This document shows, in pieces, positions 46,134 to 58,578 of a stretch of DNA of 64,000 bases. The translations under genes and the position numbers were made by a program. A model generated the notes under the pieces. That model was given only the letters and a program-made list of their open reading frames with translations. It searched no databases and had not been told where the DNA came from. The DNA is from Austropuccinia psidii (taxonomy: Eukaryota; Basidiomycota; Pucciniomycetes; Pucciniales; Sphaerophragmiaceae). How positions within the stretch are numbered: the stretch's first letter is position 1; the number at the start of each line of letters is the position of its first letter. The DNA lies in contig JALGQZ010000013.1 of NCBI GenBank assembly GCA_023105745.1, positions 4,499,501 to 4,563,500 of the forward strand, in the 5' to 3' direction.

Positions 46134-49100
46134 TTATTGAGGAATTGGTCTTCTCTCATGTCTGAATCTTCTGAGAAACTTTTGGGAATCAGGTATTTTA
46201 CTTTCTTCAACCCACTCATCTTCATGTTGTGGATTTCTGTACCTGACTAAGTATTCTCTTTCATTTTTACCCCTAAGTATTCTTTCTTTTAAGACTTTCA
46301 GTACTTTATTTTCCTCACTTGGTTCAAGTGGGGGTACTTCCAAGGGTGTTTCATTTCTTAAAGGAAATAATTCCTTATCACTTGATGTGTAATGCTTTAC
46401 AAGACTGACAGGAAAAGTTGGGTGTTTGTTTCCTAACTCTCCTGACAGTTCTACTTGTACTGCATTTGTCCCATGAAGGACTTTAATAATAAATGTTCAT
46501 GCAAAGGAATCTTTCAATTTCTTTGTACCTTTGATATTATTAAAGTTCAAGGTTGAAACTAGTATTAAGTCCCCTACTTTGAATTCTGGTGTCTTATGAC
46601 TCTTATCCCATTTCTGCTTAGCATATTCAAAGGCATCATTCATGCTTTTATTGGAATGATGTCTCACTTTATCAAGCAGTAGCTTAAAGCTTGAAGCAGT
46701 TGGATGAATGTCAACCAGATCTTTTTTCAAAGTATCAACTGGAAGTTTGGGGTTCCATCCTTTTTCCAACATTGCAGGAGTCTTGCCTGTTGAAGCATGG
46801 ATGGAGGTCTTGTAGGCTAATTCCAATGCTGGTATAAGAGTACACCAATCATGGGTGAAGCCATCAGAATCTTTAAACTCCAGGCCATAAGCACAAAATC
46901 TTCTGATCATGTCCTCAAGGGTTTGAATCATTCTTTCTGCCAGTCCATCTGTTTGTGGATGGTAGGCTGTTGAAAATGATAATTTTGTACCCAAAAGCTT
47001 ATGTAGATTAGTCCATAAGGCTGATGTGAATTTTGGGTCTCTATCACTAATGATATTCTTCAAGAGACCAGTATGGGATATGACTCTGTTCCAAATCAAA
47101 AGAGTTGTATCCATAGCTGTTTCATCTTTATGACATGGTAAAAAGATTGGTGTTTTGCTATATCTGTCCACAATAACAAGGCATGCATTGTAACTTTTAT
47201 CACCTCCAGGTGGTAAGGAAGTTACCCAATCCATATGAACCACTTCCCATGGGGTACTTGGTTCTTGAATATGGATCATTCAACCAAATCTTTTACCAGT
47301 AGCTTTATTGGCTTTCTGGCATCTATCACAACTATGAAAGTACTCAATGACATCTTTCTCCAAGATGGCCACCAGGCACATGTCTTAATTCTTTCCATTG
47401 TTCTGTCTTCAGACAGATGTCCAGAATAAATGTTATCATGGCATTCTAGTAGTATTGTGTTAATCAACATTCTACTACATAGGACCATAACACATGTGTG
47501 TTTAGATCTATGATATAGTATACCATCAAACAAATGAAATCTTCCATTATCATAAGATGTTTTCCAAATATCATCCAGAGAATTAGCCAAGGCTACATCT
47601 TTACAATCTTTGTCAAGTAGAGCAGTAAGAATATGACAATTCTTATCTTGCTTGTAGCTTTCTCTAACTTCTTCAAAGAATTCTGTTCCAACATCTGTGA
47701 TATTAATTCCTTCAATTGGAATTTGAGGTTCTGCACTTGTAGGAACATAGGCAGGATTATCAGGTGTATTGGGTAATGCCCATCTACTTAAGCCATCAGC
47801 ATTCTTATGAATATTTCCAGCTTTATGTACTATGGTCATATTGCCTCTATACTCCTGTATAGCAATCTGCCATCTTAACATGTGTCTGTTTGGATTCTTC
47901 ATGTTAAGAAGTGATTTTACTGCATTACAATCAGTAATTACTTCAAACACACTACCATCAAGATAGTAATGAAGTTTTTCCAGAGCCCAAACAAGGCAAA
48001 GGCACTCCATTTGGCTAGCTCCATACCTTGCCTCAGTAGGTTTAATTTGTCTTGAAATGAAACAAATTGGACCTTCATAAGGCGTGTCATTGACCATTTG
48101 AACTTGATGAAGAGCAGCTCCTAAACCATCACCACATGCATCAATATACAGCTTGAAAGGAAGTTTCCAGTCTGGCATCAATAATAATGGTGCATTGGTC
48201 AAGGCATACTTGATTTTATCATATTCTTGAATTCTCTCCTGTGTCATTTCAAAAACAGTTTGTTGATCACAAATTCTGTATAATGATCTGGCATGGATTG
48301 CCAAATCTTTAATGTGTTGCCTGTGATAACTGGCAAATCCTAAGAAAGACATCATTTCTTTTTTGTTCTGGGGCATTTGTTTCAGTAAAACTGCAGCCAC
48401 TTTGTTTTTGTCAACACCAAGGCTCAGTCCTGATACTACATGTCCCAGAGCGTTTAACTCATGAAACCCAAAATTACATTTTTTAAGAGAAATTTTCATG
48501 TTCACTTGTAGAATTTTCTTAAGTACTAATGAAAGTCTTTCTAAATGTAATTGCCAGGTTTCTGAACAAATGATAATGTCATCTATATAAATGATTAACC
48601 ATCCCTCTGATAATTCATGTGGGAATATGGTATTCATCATTCTTTGATAATGAGAGGGTGCATTTTTAATACCAAAAGGCATCCTCAAATATTCATAAAT
48701 ACCACAATGAGCAATGATCCTCAATAATTTCCTAGCATGAGGTGTTAAAACATTCTGATGGAAGCCTTTAAGAGCATCCATGGAAGTAATAAATTTTGCT
48801 TTGGATAATTGAGTCAAAGTCTCATGGATTCTAGGGATTGGATACCTGTCTGGAATAGTATAGGTATTCAATGCTCTAAAATCCCCAACCATCCTTGACT
48901 TATCATTATACAAAGTAATGATTACTGGAGTTGTGACTTCCACTTCCTCATTGTGTCCAACTTTTCTAAGAACTCCCAGTTTCATTAGTTCATTAATATG
49001 ACTTTCTAATGCTTCTCTAGCCCTAGGGCTAGCTGGGTAAGCTGGTCTTCTTAATAGTGGAGGATAAGGTCTCTCCACATTAAGCATGATATCCACTTCA

Positions 49101-51073
49101 TGGCCTTTTAAAGCCCCAAGTGGTTCATTATCAGAAGCAAAGGCTTCTCTAAATTGAAATAAAATTTCAATAAGTTCTTCCTTCATTTCTGGTGTTAATT
49201 CAGGACTAATTTGTGCTTCACTTAACTTATCTGACACAAATCTTTCTTTATTAACATTTTTTACTTGCTTAATGACAGTAATTTCTTTTCTTTCTGGAGA
49301 AAAAGCAAATTTTTGCCTGTTATTTTCCCCTATAGTGAAATATCTGTCCTTATGATTATTAATATCAATACCATAGATATTGAGATAATCATTTCCAAGT
49401 ATAAAGTGTTGTGAAGTACAATTATTCATAACAACAAATTCAGCTTTCAATCTCATACTTCCTGCAGGATGAGGAAATATTATTGCTGCTTCAAATATAC
49501 CCAAAGGATGCATATTCTGACTAGCACTGCTGAACTTTGAACCTTCAATTGGCATCAACTTGTCTTGCCAATTGGTATAAATTTTGTCAAGATAATCTTT
49601 TCCAACACAAGTGCAAAAAGCTCCTGAATCAAGATGTATCTTGGCTTCTGTGTTATTTATCACAATATTAGTGATACAAGATGACCCAGCTGTATACCCT
49701 TTACCTCTGGCAGGTTTGGTTTTTTGCATTTTGGCATCTTGCACATGTATGAGATCCATACATTCATCACTGTACTGTGGTAAGTGAGTATGTACCTCAG
49801 TCACCTCAAAAGAAACATTAATATTTTCTATACTATGTTCTTCTAATGCTTCTTCTTCTTCTGAAGGTTCAGAATCACTTTCATGTAAAGTTACATCAGT
49901 TTCTTTTGTGTCTTCCACTTTTTCAACATTTATCTCATTGACTCTTGTCTTTTTTGGACAAGTGTTTGCTAAATGAGATGTACTTCCACATTTATGACAT
50001 TTCAAAGGAGGTCTGTCATGTGGTTTATTTGGTTTTGAAATTGGTTTCACACTAGTCTTTTTGTCTATTGGGGGTTTATACCAATTTCTTCCAATTTTTG
50101 TTCTAGTAGTAATATCCTCCATAGCATTGATATAATCTTCTGTAGAGCAAGGCTCAATACATCTGCTTCTTATAGCATGCTCAAGGTCACCACCACACTT
50201 TCTTAATATCCTTTTATGTACCATTGGTTCAGACATATCAGGATGAAGGGCAGTTAATCTGTCCTTCTGCTTAAGAAACCAGGTCATGGGCCTGTCCCTC
50301 TCAATATTAAAAATGGCTTCTTCAAAAGAATTTTTCATTCTAAATCTCCAGGAATCATTTGCCCATTTGGAAATAATTTGTTCTTTCCACCAAGGCCAGG
50401 AATGTTTACCATGGTCTTGCCTCATTTTATAATACCATTTCTTAGCTGATTTGGTAAATAATGAGTGTAATCTGGCACTTATGTATTCATCTGGTATGTT
50501 AAAGTCTTCTTTGAACATATCAATTGTCTTCATAAATTCCATATGATTATATTCTCCTTCACCACTGAAGGTTGGCCATTCCTCTAATCTAGGAATTTCT
50601 TTGAAATTGCAAGCAGTTTCTACATCATTACTTGAAATTGTATGATGTAAATCATTATTCAAGTTAAGAACATTTCTGTCAAGAAATGGTGTGGATTGCC
50701 TTGGCAATTCATTTTGTAGTGATATATTATTAATACTTGATTGAATATCTTCTTTCAATTCAAGTCTTGCTTTATCACTTTTTTCCAATTGTTCTTGAAA
50801 AAGAGCTGCATTGTGACCAGTTGAATTTTCCAAGTTTCGAACTTGTATTTTCAATTCTCTTAACTGTCCAGTTATAAAAGAAATTGAATTTTCATCTGGT
50901 TGATTGAGTAAGGTAACTTTATGCTCAAGTCTTTCACAGATTTGCGTCAAAGACAAAATATTTGCCTTATTAACATTTTCAAGGCCAATAATGGTCTTTT
51001 GTTGGTCTTTTACTTGTAAAATCTCATTACCCAACTTCTGTTGGACATAATCAAATGCTTTAAATTTTGTCAT
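46134..51073 (-). pseudogene. Element D gag-pol, nearly intact
   Basis: One 1265-codon frame (47276-51073) covers a coiled-coil head, a capsid-like core ([20 protein letters not shown]), an intact zinc knuckle [14 protein letters not shown], protease [12 protein letters not shown] ([28 protein letters not shown]), RNase H ([18 protein letters not shown]) and the integrase zinc region. A one-base loss in an A-run near 47355 shifts into the frame with [12 protein letters not shown] at 47280-47282 precedes the integrase core ([32 protein letters not shown]), and a TGA at 46497-46499 precedes the end with a chromodomain-like NEREYLVRYRNPQHEDEW (46134-46343). Three lesions in all; the catalytic residues are kept. 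It is the best reference for the decayed copies A and B. Confidence 0.92.
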
Positions 51074-51120
51074 AATTTCTTTATTACAAGATTCAAAGTG
51101 AGTTACAAGCTTTACAAGGT

Positions 51121-52067
51121 CTATTTCTTTGGAAAGGATTGGTTCAATCTTTCCTCCTCCTTAATTTTGAATTCCATCAAAGTTCTTGCCATATTGAACA
51201 CATTGTCCATGGCTATCTTTTCCTTCTTTGGAATTCTGTAGTTCTGTGGGTAAGGCTTGTTCCACTTGGGCTTTGCCTTTCCCTTTGCCTTTTGCTTGCC
51301 CTTCTGGTTGGTCTTTGGGGCTTGCTTGGGCTTGTTTGGCACTTGTTGAGGCGGATTTTTGCTGGTGGATGCTTGAGGAGCTTCCACTTGGCTGTTGTCC
51401 TTGCCTTGGGCCAACTTCTTCTTCTGATCCTCTGATAACATGCTTTGGTTTTTCAACCAAGCTTTTATCTGTTGGACTTGTCCTTTGACAGACATTGGTG
51501 TCCAACCCAACAGAAGATCTTCTGTCTTTTCTGGCCCCATGAACTTCTTCACCTGAAGATAAGAGTTAATGGTGCCTATTCAAAGACTTGGAAGGAGTTC
51601 CCACTCTTGTTGTTTTGACGCCAGGAACCAGTTTTTCCATTGGGATTGATAAATTTCCACAGTTGCCTGTTGTAAATGGTTCAGGTCTAACAGAAATAGC
51701 AGTTATGTCAGCTTCTGGACTCTCAAGAAGAGGTTTAAAGGTGCTGGCTAACCTTTGGGAACTGGTGGAAGTTCTGGCATCCTCCATTTGTGCCTCTCCT
51801 CTGGGAGGACATTCTTGCCTTTTGGATTTATGGCTGGAATGTTCTGGTCCAGATCCATTTGATTGGATGGAGTAATTGCTTCCACTTCTAGTAGGAGTCG
51901 TTTCACGTCAATTTGAATAAAAAATAGAGTAAAAAATGGATTAAATTCACCTGCAGGACCTTTAAAGGGCTCTTTGGTTATTAAACCCCTTGGTGCTGGG
52001 CTGGTTTGAATTTCAATACTTGACTCTGAGGATTCAGAGTCTGAAGAATTTTCTCTGATGGAAGACA
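51121..52067 (-). CDS. Element D ORF1 (N-terminal gag-like protein), spliced model uncertain
   Basis: Upstream of gag-pol. An acceptor CTCTAG ends at 52068, and the next bases TGTCTTCC would give ATG with an upstream A. Frames: an acidic Ser-rich head ([14 protein letters not shown]) at 51748-52067, a middle part at 51566-51787, and 143 codons at 51121-51552 with a Lys/Pro/Gln-rich tail ([20 protein letters not shown]) and a closing helix. The frames differ and no complete splice model was settled. ORF1 of elements A and B matches in order. It is separate from the zinc-knuckle gag that follows about 50 nt later. The role is unknown; the basic tail suggests nucleic acid binding. Confidence 0.55.
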
Positions 52068-52579
52068 CTAGAGAAATTAAAAATATAAGTTATTTTATCA
52101 AACAATAAAAATAACTTATAAACTCAACTTATTGAATAAAGTTGTTTTTATGTAATTTATGGCAAATTACGTCAAAAAATAAAGAAAAATGTCTAAGATA
52201 AAAGAAAAAAATATTTTTAGTAAAGATTTTTTATTTGATTTTTTATTTTCTTTAAAGAAATAATAATTATGCAATTAACAAGTTATTAATCAAAATTATA
52301 TTTATTATTCACTTTATACTAGAATAACTCAAAGAATAAATTTCAAGTCTGTGATGTGAAAGAGCCACTGGTTAGACAAAAGGGATTTATTCCAAGTCAC
52401 TCAATAGTATATTGTTTCAACTAATATTCTTAAGAAAAAATAACTTTATTAATATTATAAAGATTATTTATAAGGGATAAGTCCCAAAAAAGCCAATATT
52501 AAGACAAATATGGCAATTTTACGTCAAAAAACAGTAAAATAAGGTCTATAATATGATTTATGTCCCAAAAATTGGCTTA

Positions 52580-52599
52580 AAATCACGGCCAGGCCCCCA
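52580..52599 (-). other. Primer binding site of element D
   Basis: On the minus strand TGGGGGCCTGGCCGTGATTT begins 2 nt after the LTR end ACA. It is the same site as in elements A and B with a few differences. Confidence 0.65.
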
Positions 52600-52601
52600 A
52601 A

Positions 52602-54781
52602 TGTAAGGTTTGTCTATGAAACTCTTGATAATAGTAACAATATCAAGAGTACTATGACTGTCCTCAGTAGAAAAATATAATATAATGAAATATTATAGCC
52701 ACAAATTTAAATATAATTATTAAAAATAATTATATATAAAAAAATAAATTTAATTATTATTATAAAAATATAATAATAATAAAAAATATAATAATTATAA
52801 CAAATTATAATTATTCTATTATTGTTATAGTCACTGACAATTATAACAATAAGAAGTGTAAAGCTCTTAATGAGACAATTACACGTGGAAAATAGAAATA
52901 TTTAACCACTTATAAATAATATAAATATTATTTATAAAAAGAATTAAACACACACTGTGCAGAAATAATTCTTTATAGAATAAAATTCTATATAAAAAAA
53001 CTATTACTAGATAAAAAATATATAGAACTTTAGAGAAAACTTACTTATAAGATTTATTTAATACAATAAGTCAAATACAACAGTTATTATATTAAATAAA
53101 GATTATAAGTTAAAAACACGCCAAAAATCAATAAATTTAAAGATAAAACAACTTTTTATACTATAAATTATGATTAAAGAGTTTTTGAGAGGAATTTGTG
53201 GATTTTAAAAGATATTTAAGATGATAATTTTATATAATAAAATTTATTATAGATGATTACAATAATAATCTGAATTCTATGACTTCAATTCTTTAATTTA
53301 ATAAATAAAGAATAAAAATAACTTGAGAATTACTTTAATAATAAGATTTTATATTTAATAAAACTTTACCTGTTTAAATGTCTAATATGATTGGATTGAT
53401 AATTGATTGATTGATTGATGGACAAAAACAGTGATGAAAAGACTCTTTTTATGTCTACAGAGCAGCTCTCATGATTCATAATTGATGTAGAGGGCGTGCT
53501 CAGGTCAAAAATGAAAAATCATGCTTAAAAATTAAGTTCTTAACTTGAGGCAACTTATTTTTACTTCCAATTTAAAGTTACCAGTGTTATTCTTAACTCC
53601 AAGTAACTTTAATCCTCATTTAGTTTAATTATTTTAAGTTTTAATATAAAATAAGTTTATTTATATTAAAGTTCATCACATGAACAACATAAAATTAGAG
53701 TTTCAAGCAGAAATCTCTTAAACTCAATTTTTAATTAATTTTTAAAGAAATCATAATTTTCTTTGAGCTTAATTAAAAAGATAACTTTCCAGGCTGATTA
53801 CCCAAGAAACTTATTAATAAAAGATACTTAAAATTTAATTTATATGTGGATAATATTAAATTCTAAGCTGTGTGAAATTTTCAAGCAAATCCATTAAGAT
53901 TTGGATTTTTAATGAATTTTTGAAGTTATTGCTATTTTTCCACGAAAATAGCAATACACACCAAACCTTAGCTTTTGATAAGGTTTCAATGCTTGGAACC
54001 TTAAGGTTTTAAGCTTATTTAAGCTTTGACATTTCTTAAAACCTTGATTTCAAGCCTGCATATTGGGATTTACCCTTTGGCAGCTTGAAATTCCTGTCCA
54101 AATTGGGATAAAACCAGTTTAAACCTTAAGGTTGGATCAAAGTCTAATCTTAAAGTTTAAATAAGGTTGAAAATCCTCCAATACAGGTGGACAACCTTAA
54201 TTGAATCATTGCAGATCCAAAAAGTTGGGTACCCCAGCTCTATTTGGTCTTTTTCCTTTGTCCCACCTTTTTGCGTGGATTTTGCCCATTTATTTATTTA
54301 AAGCCATACTATGGCCTTAAACCCTTTTAAATTGAGCTCACGCAGGATTTACATTCTGTATGGCAAATCCTTAGCCAATTCAGTAAATATACACCACACC
54401 TCAATTTTAACTAAAATTTTGGTAAAGCTGCATAAACCTTATGTAACTTTAAATTTAAGCTTAATTAAGCTTAAATTTAACAATTTTAAAAAAATGTTAA
54501 AAAAGTTACATTAGTACTGTGAGATTCTTAAATCTTCTAATAACACAAGAAATAAGTGTTTTTGGGTATAACACCCTATGGGTGTACCCTAGGTTATTTT
54601 TGGTGTAGAATCCAAAAATGACATAATAATTATAACTTTGTTTATCCAAAAACAAGTTATACTTATTTTTTATTATTTTTTATTTTAAATTCAACTAAAA
54701 AGTCTGTTTAAGAAAAATTGAATTGTTTATAAAATCTTTTGTGGCCTTATGGGTATGTTATACATACCTCACAGGCTCACA
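52602..54781 (-). repeat. 5' LTR of element D
   Basis: 2180 bp, matching 43826-45995. The minus-strand start TGTGAGCCTGTGAGG shares the terminal motif of the A/B LTRs. It is directly followed by CTGGA and transposase coding sequence. Confidence 0.92.
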
Positions 54782-55218
54782 CTGGACTTGATCAGCAGGT
54801 TTAGGGCGGGGTTGAGAATGCGTGAAGCCCGGCGGGGTATATTATACCTTAATGTTAGAATGGCAGATAATATCATTCCAAGGTCTTGTGGAGGAAGGGT
54901 TTGACTGCTGATGTATGGTTTCTGTGCAATTGAATTGAGCCCCGGTGCTGTGGAGAAGGTGCTTTGGGTCAATGGTGAATAATCAGCTGGGAATATTTGA
55001 TCCAAAAGAAGTTGTGGGCACTCAGATCCTGATGCAGAAGTAGGGATGTTTGGAAGAGATTTGGGTGCAATGGTTGATTTGAGCTTTTTAATGTGCTGTT
55101 TATATTGGAAAGGTGTGAAGGCAACTCCAGGCCTATCACCCTCAGGGGAAGAGTGTGTTTGAGTTGAGCAGTGTTGACACATGCATATACGCATTGAGGA
55201 ATAGCGGCAGGTTGTCAT

Positions 55219-56179
55219 TGTTGCAGGAATTGGGAGTACGGTTGGTTTGTGTATAAATATCTATGGCTGATGTGAAAGTGTTTAGGAGTGTTATTCATTG
55301 GAAAAAAAATTGAGTGATTATTTATGAAGGGGGAGATGATTTGAGCCATCTGAGAATTTTATCCCATTTGTAATGGTGTGTGAGCTGCAGCTGATGGAGT
55401 GTAATATGTCTCATCTGGATGGCGGAATTGGTTAGGAGTTTAATTGGGTAAAATGCCATGCTGCTCAATGCTCATACATATTCTATTTTATTTACACATG
55501 GCGATACTGCGGTTTTGACCCTTGAGGGGTGTTCCAATAGGGATGTGTCAACATTGATTTGAGGGGATTGAAATTCAAACCATGTACGCTGGCACGCCAG
55601 CGTACATGGCTTAAACCTTATTACAGACATAACGATATAACTCTATTACATAAGGGGTTGGAGTGCAGCTAAAGTCTTGGTATTTGATTTGAGTGCAGCA
55701 GGCTTTTAATCAGTTGGAATGTGATTTGGATTGTCTTGCCTTTCTTGAAAAGGTGATGTCTCTTTTGTGGGTAAATCCTTCATGAATATACCCCTTTACA
55801 GATGTACAATGCTGTGGAATTTCAATGCATATATTTGAAGTTTGGATAATTCACAAAATGTGACAATGGGGAGGCGGAAATGTTACCAAATATGATTACT
55901 TATGGATGATGGGTCTCCTTTGAGATCAAGGAAATATTACATTATATGGTGGTAGGCCGTGCCAGGTGGTTTCCGATAAAAGTGGAGGAGCTCAAGAGGA
56001 GGCAGGGAGGATTCTCCTAAAAAGAGGCTTATTGGACTTTCACGCAACACTTAGTTCCAACTATTCATAGAATTTATCTATTCTAAATTTGAAGAGATTT
56101 CATCTCATATCACTCTATTTTATCATAATACTGAGGTGTTTTATCTAGTTAAAAATATTACTGTACTTTTTCGGCCCTT
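55219..56179. other. Divergent intergenic region of the transposase module
   Basis: Lies between the start of the transposase gene (minus) and the start of the unknown gene (plus), so it should hold both promoters. It contains a 28-bp palindrome at 55581-55608. No further gene was seen. Confidence 0.6.
55581..55608. repeat. 28-bp palindrome 1
   Basis: Perfect 13-bp arms CATGTACGCTGGC and GCCAGCGTACATG with a 2-bp centre. Related to the palindromes at 61344 and 61484. Confidence 0.9.
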
Positions 56180-58239
56180 ATGTCATCTTTCAAGTCACAT
56201 AAATCCCGTTCAGGCTCTGTTCATGACTCAAATAGTGAATCTAGCATAGAATATGTTCAAACACAGTCACCATTGAGTCCCAACATTTCTCTCACAACCC
56301 CTATCACATCCTCAATGAATGTGTCAGGTCTTAACATTGATGTGGGCAATCCAAAGGCTCCAACTTCAAGCACTTGGTCGATCCCAAATATTTCCGTCAC
56401 TCCAGTTCCCCCAAATCCCACTAATACACAAACGCATGTGTCTCAGGGGCCAGAAGGCACACCTGAAATCTCATCACACGCTAATCCCCAATCAAAATTT
56501 CCACGTGAGTTCCTCCTTAATCCCGGTCGGAATCCAGTCCCATCCCAGGATCCCTTTGGCCAAAGTAAACAGCCAACCCTCAATATTCCATCAGGATCTC
56601 AGGTTCATGTGGGTGATGAAAGGCGCGTGGATGGGGGGCGACGAAAAAGACCATTGGAGAATGTAACTTGGAGTGGTCTGTCAGAGGGAAATCCAGGATT
56701 GACGCTTCATCAAAGTAAGTCATTTTAATTTCGGAGTATAACCTTTTTCACCATTTGATATGTTTGTTTCATGGGTTAGATATGGCACCTAGAGGCAAGT
56801 CAGTCCGATCTCAGGAGCCAATTGAAGATTGTGAGTGACCAGTCTTCATTAATTTTTTGATGTGTTAACTAATGATGTGCATGGCAGGTGATGAACTTTA
56901 TGCATCTTCACCTCTGGTCCATAAAGAGAAAGTCACTGGACGTCATCATCCATATGCCTCCAAACCAAGAACATCTCATGCCAGTTAATCAAGAGAAAAA
57001 ATGGTGGATGATGAGGATGAGAATATGTCTCCAACTCAAATGGAAACAAATGAGGAACCAAGGAGTGACAATTTCACGGCGCATGAGCATGGCACTCAGT
57101 CAAATAATGAGTTCACCCATCCTCAAATGCCCCTTGCCCAGAGTATGCTTGAACAATCCGAGGGCAGACAGCAAAGGAACCAGGCTCGTAAAGCTCACAA
57201 TGTGGCGAAACGTGCAAGCCAGAAGGAGCAACAAAAATGGCTGAAAGCAGAACTTCCAGAGAATGTCCATGGAATGAGATCAGCAGTACATGCACATTGC
57301 CTGTTCCTACTCAAAGTTAGGGATAAGGATTTTTCTTCACTACCAGCACCACCAAGCACAGAAGAGCGTGAAATTGCAATTCAAGTGGCTGGTCATCTCG
57401 GTTATGTCCCCGAGGATGTTTTCAATGACCCATCAACACAGGTTCAGTCTCAGGGTTTCCAAAGCTACTGCGAAAATGAGCTCCACAAGTTAGGACTAAA
57501 GCAATTCACTTGGGACTGGGAGAGCTCATGGCAACATCCGTTCAATGAGCTGATGTCTATGGTGTTTTACCGTACATTCCGTCTCGCACTGGTCAGCACC
57601 GAGTATCATCATTACTGTTGGAAAAAGGATCATAATAACTATGGGGTCGTGGCGGCTTTAATGAAGCGATATTTCACTTATTTGCAAAGAGAATGGAAGT
57701 CTATTCAAAAGGATGCCGAGTATTTGGTTAAAAAGAAGGAGAATCAAAAGCTCGCGAAGATTCGTCAAAGGGTTAGTTAATGTATCTCTTCTTCATTGTG
57801 AGCAAAGACTGATGATGATCTACTTCATTATGTGCAGACCTGTGAGCGCCGTCGTGAATGGTGTGATAGGGCTAAATTTCCCATCCTAGAATCACAATTC
57901 AATGACCCTCGAGTATGTTCAGATACTGAGGAGGTACTGGAAAATGGCCGTTAAGTTTACCGGAAAGTGGGATTACGCTGGCGCTCCCAGTTATTTAATG
58001 AATTGGTATTAAAAATGGATCGAGACATAGAGTTTTGTAATCGCATTAAAAAAAAGGGTAAAAAAACTATTGATAGATTTCCAGAATTACGATCAACAGA
58101 TGATGGTGATATTCCAGAAGGCTTATCATTTCAGGTATTTGATCAAGATTGGCTCAAAGGCTGTAGTAAGATGCAGACTAGCGCCCTCAAGATACTTGAC
58201 ATGCCAGTTATTAGGCTGAATGGTGATGCTCTGCAATAA
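56180..58239 (+). pseudogene. Rust-type gene of unknown function, two nonsense codons
   Basis: Exons 56180-56714, 56780-56830, 56888-57771 and 57838-58239. Introns are 65, 57 and 66 nt with donors GTAAGT, GTGAGT and GTTAGT and acceptors GGTTAG, GGCAG and GTGCAG. The sum is 1872 nt in one frame (about 623 residues). A disordered Ser/Pro/Thr-rich head leads to a basic segment (RQQRNQARKAHNVAKRAS), then a folded-looking core: MRSAVHAHCLFLLKVRDKDF, FQSYCENELHKLGLKQFTWD, MVFYRTFRLALVSTEYHHYC and MKRYFTYLQREWKSI. I recognise the core as a large rust gene family, often near SNF2-like genes, but know no function. TAA at 56986-56988 and TAA at 57952-57954 both fit CAA to TAA. The end may continue in one more exon: the last codons CTG CAA TAACTT look like a donor that lost its G. 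Confidence 0.7.
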
Positions 58240-58578
58240 CTTAGTAATATAAATGTATAGCACCGTTACAAATTAACATTTTGTGAATTATTTGTGCAGG
58301 TGTAATACAATCTGAGTATGATTTCTTAAAGTTCCAAAAACTTGCTACATATGTCAGAATATAGACAATATGAATTGGAATGTATCACCGTCTCCCTTAG
58401 AAATAAGACTCTATTGCTCATTCTCATTGAGGAAATATTGAAGGAGTTCAATCCAAGTCATGGTGTTCATAATTGTGGACCTATGCCAAGGTGAACAAGA
58501 GTTATCAACTTGGTCAAACACAAATTATATAATATCAGTAAGGCTCACACAGTTAATGATTTTTTCTTTTCTTGGACC

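Larger units (their letters stand above)
43826..54781 (-). mobile_element. Gypsy element D, full-length, TSD CTGGA
   Basis: An 11-kb element on the minus strand with LTRs at 52602-54781 (5') and 43826-45995 (3'). The 5-bp CTGGA is perfect on both sides (43821-43825 and 54782-54786). It has the same LTR ends (TGTGAGCC...CCTTACA) and primer site as A and B but longer LTRs (about 2.17 kb) and much better preserved coding. It is inserted in frame in the N-terminal part of the Tnp2-like transposase gene. Confidence 0.93.
30761..55218 (-). pseudogene. Tnp2-like (CACTA/Plavaka-type) transposase gene, split by two retrotransposons
   Basis: Coding parts on the minus strand: 54782-55218 (Met start, N-terminal Cys motif CMCQHC, then FTPFQYKQHIKK), 41858-43820, intron 41775-41857 (donor GTACGT), 41527-41774 and 30761-31174; about 1020 residues. 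Visible blocks: CCPQCF with a later C and His cluster; the Tnp2 core WFNAHGKSTQLASIGPIML, VYVAGIIPGPKEP and LTGFISHSGNHFCNFC; and the C-terminal block KPNHHFADHIPELFQRWGP with YERLIGVFAKMPTNNK. Element D sits after IKSS and element E after LDTT. Removing each element and one target copy keeps the frame (..IKSS/ISSSGG.. and ..LDTT/VQPTSP..). Independent lesions are TGA at 43673-43675, a shift near 42710, and TGA at 42315-42317 where Trp is expected. Family assignment is from memory. Confidence 0.75.

Noticed and set aside
45525..54514. Identical 67-codon frames at 45525-45728 and 54311-54514
   Set aside because: They are the same place in the two LTRs of element D. No domain, no conservation outside the LTR, so a by-product of the duplication.
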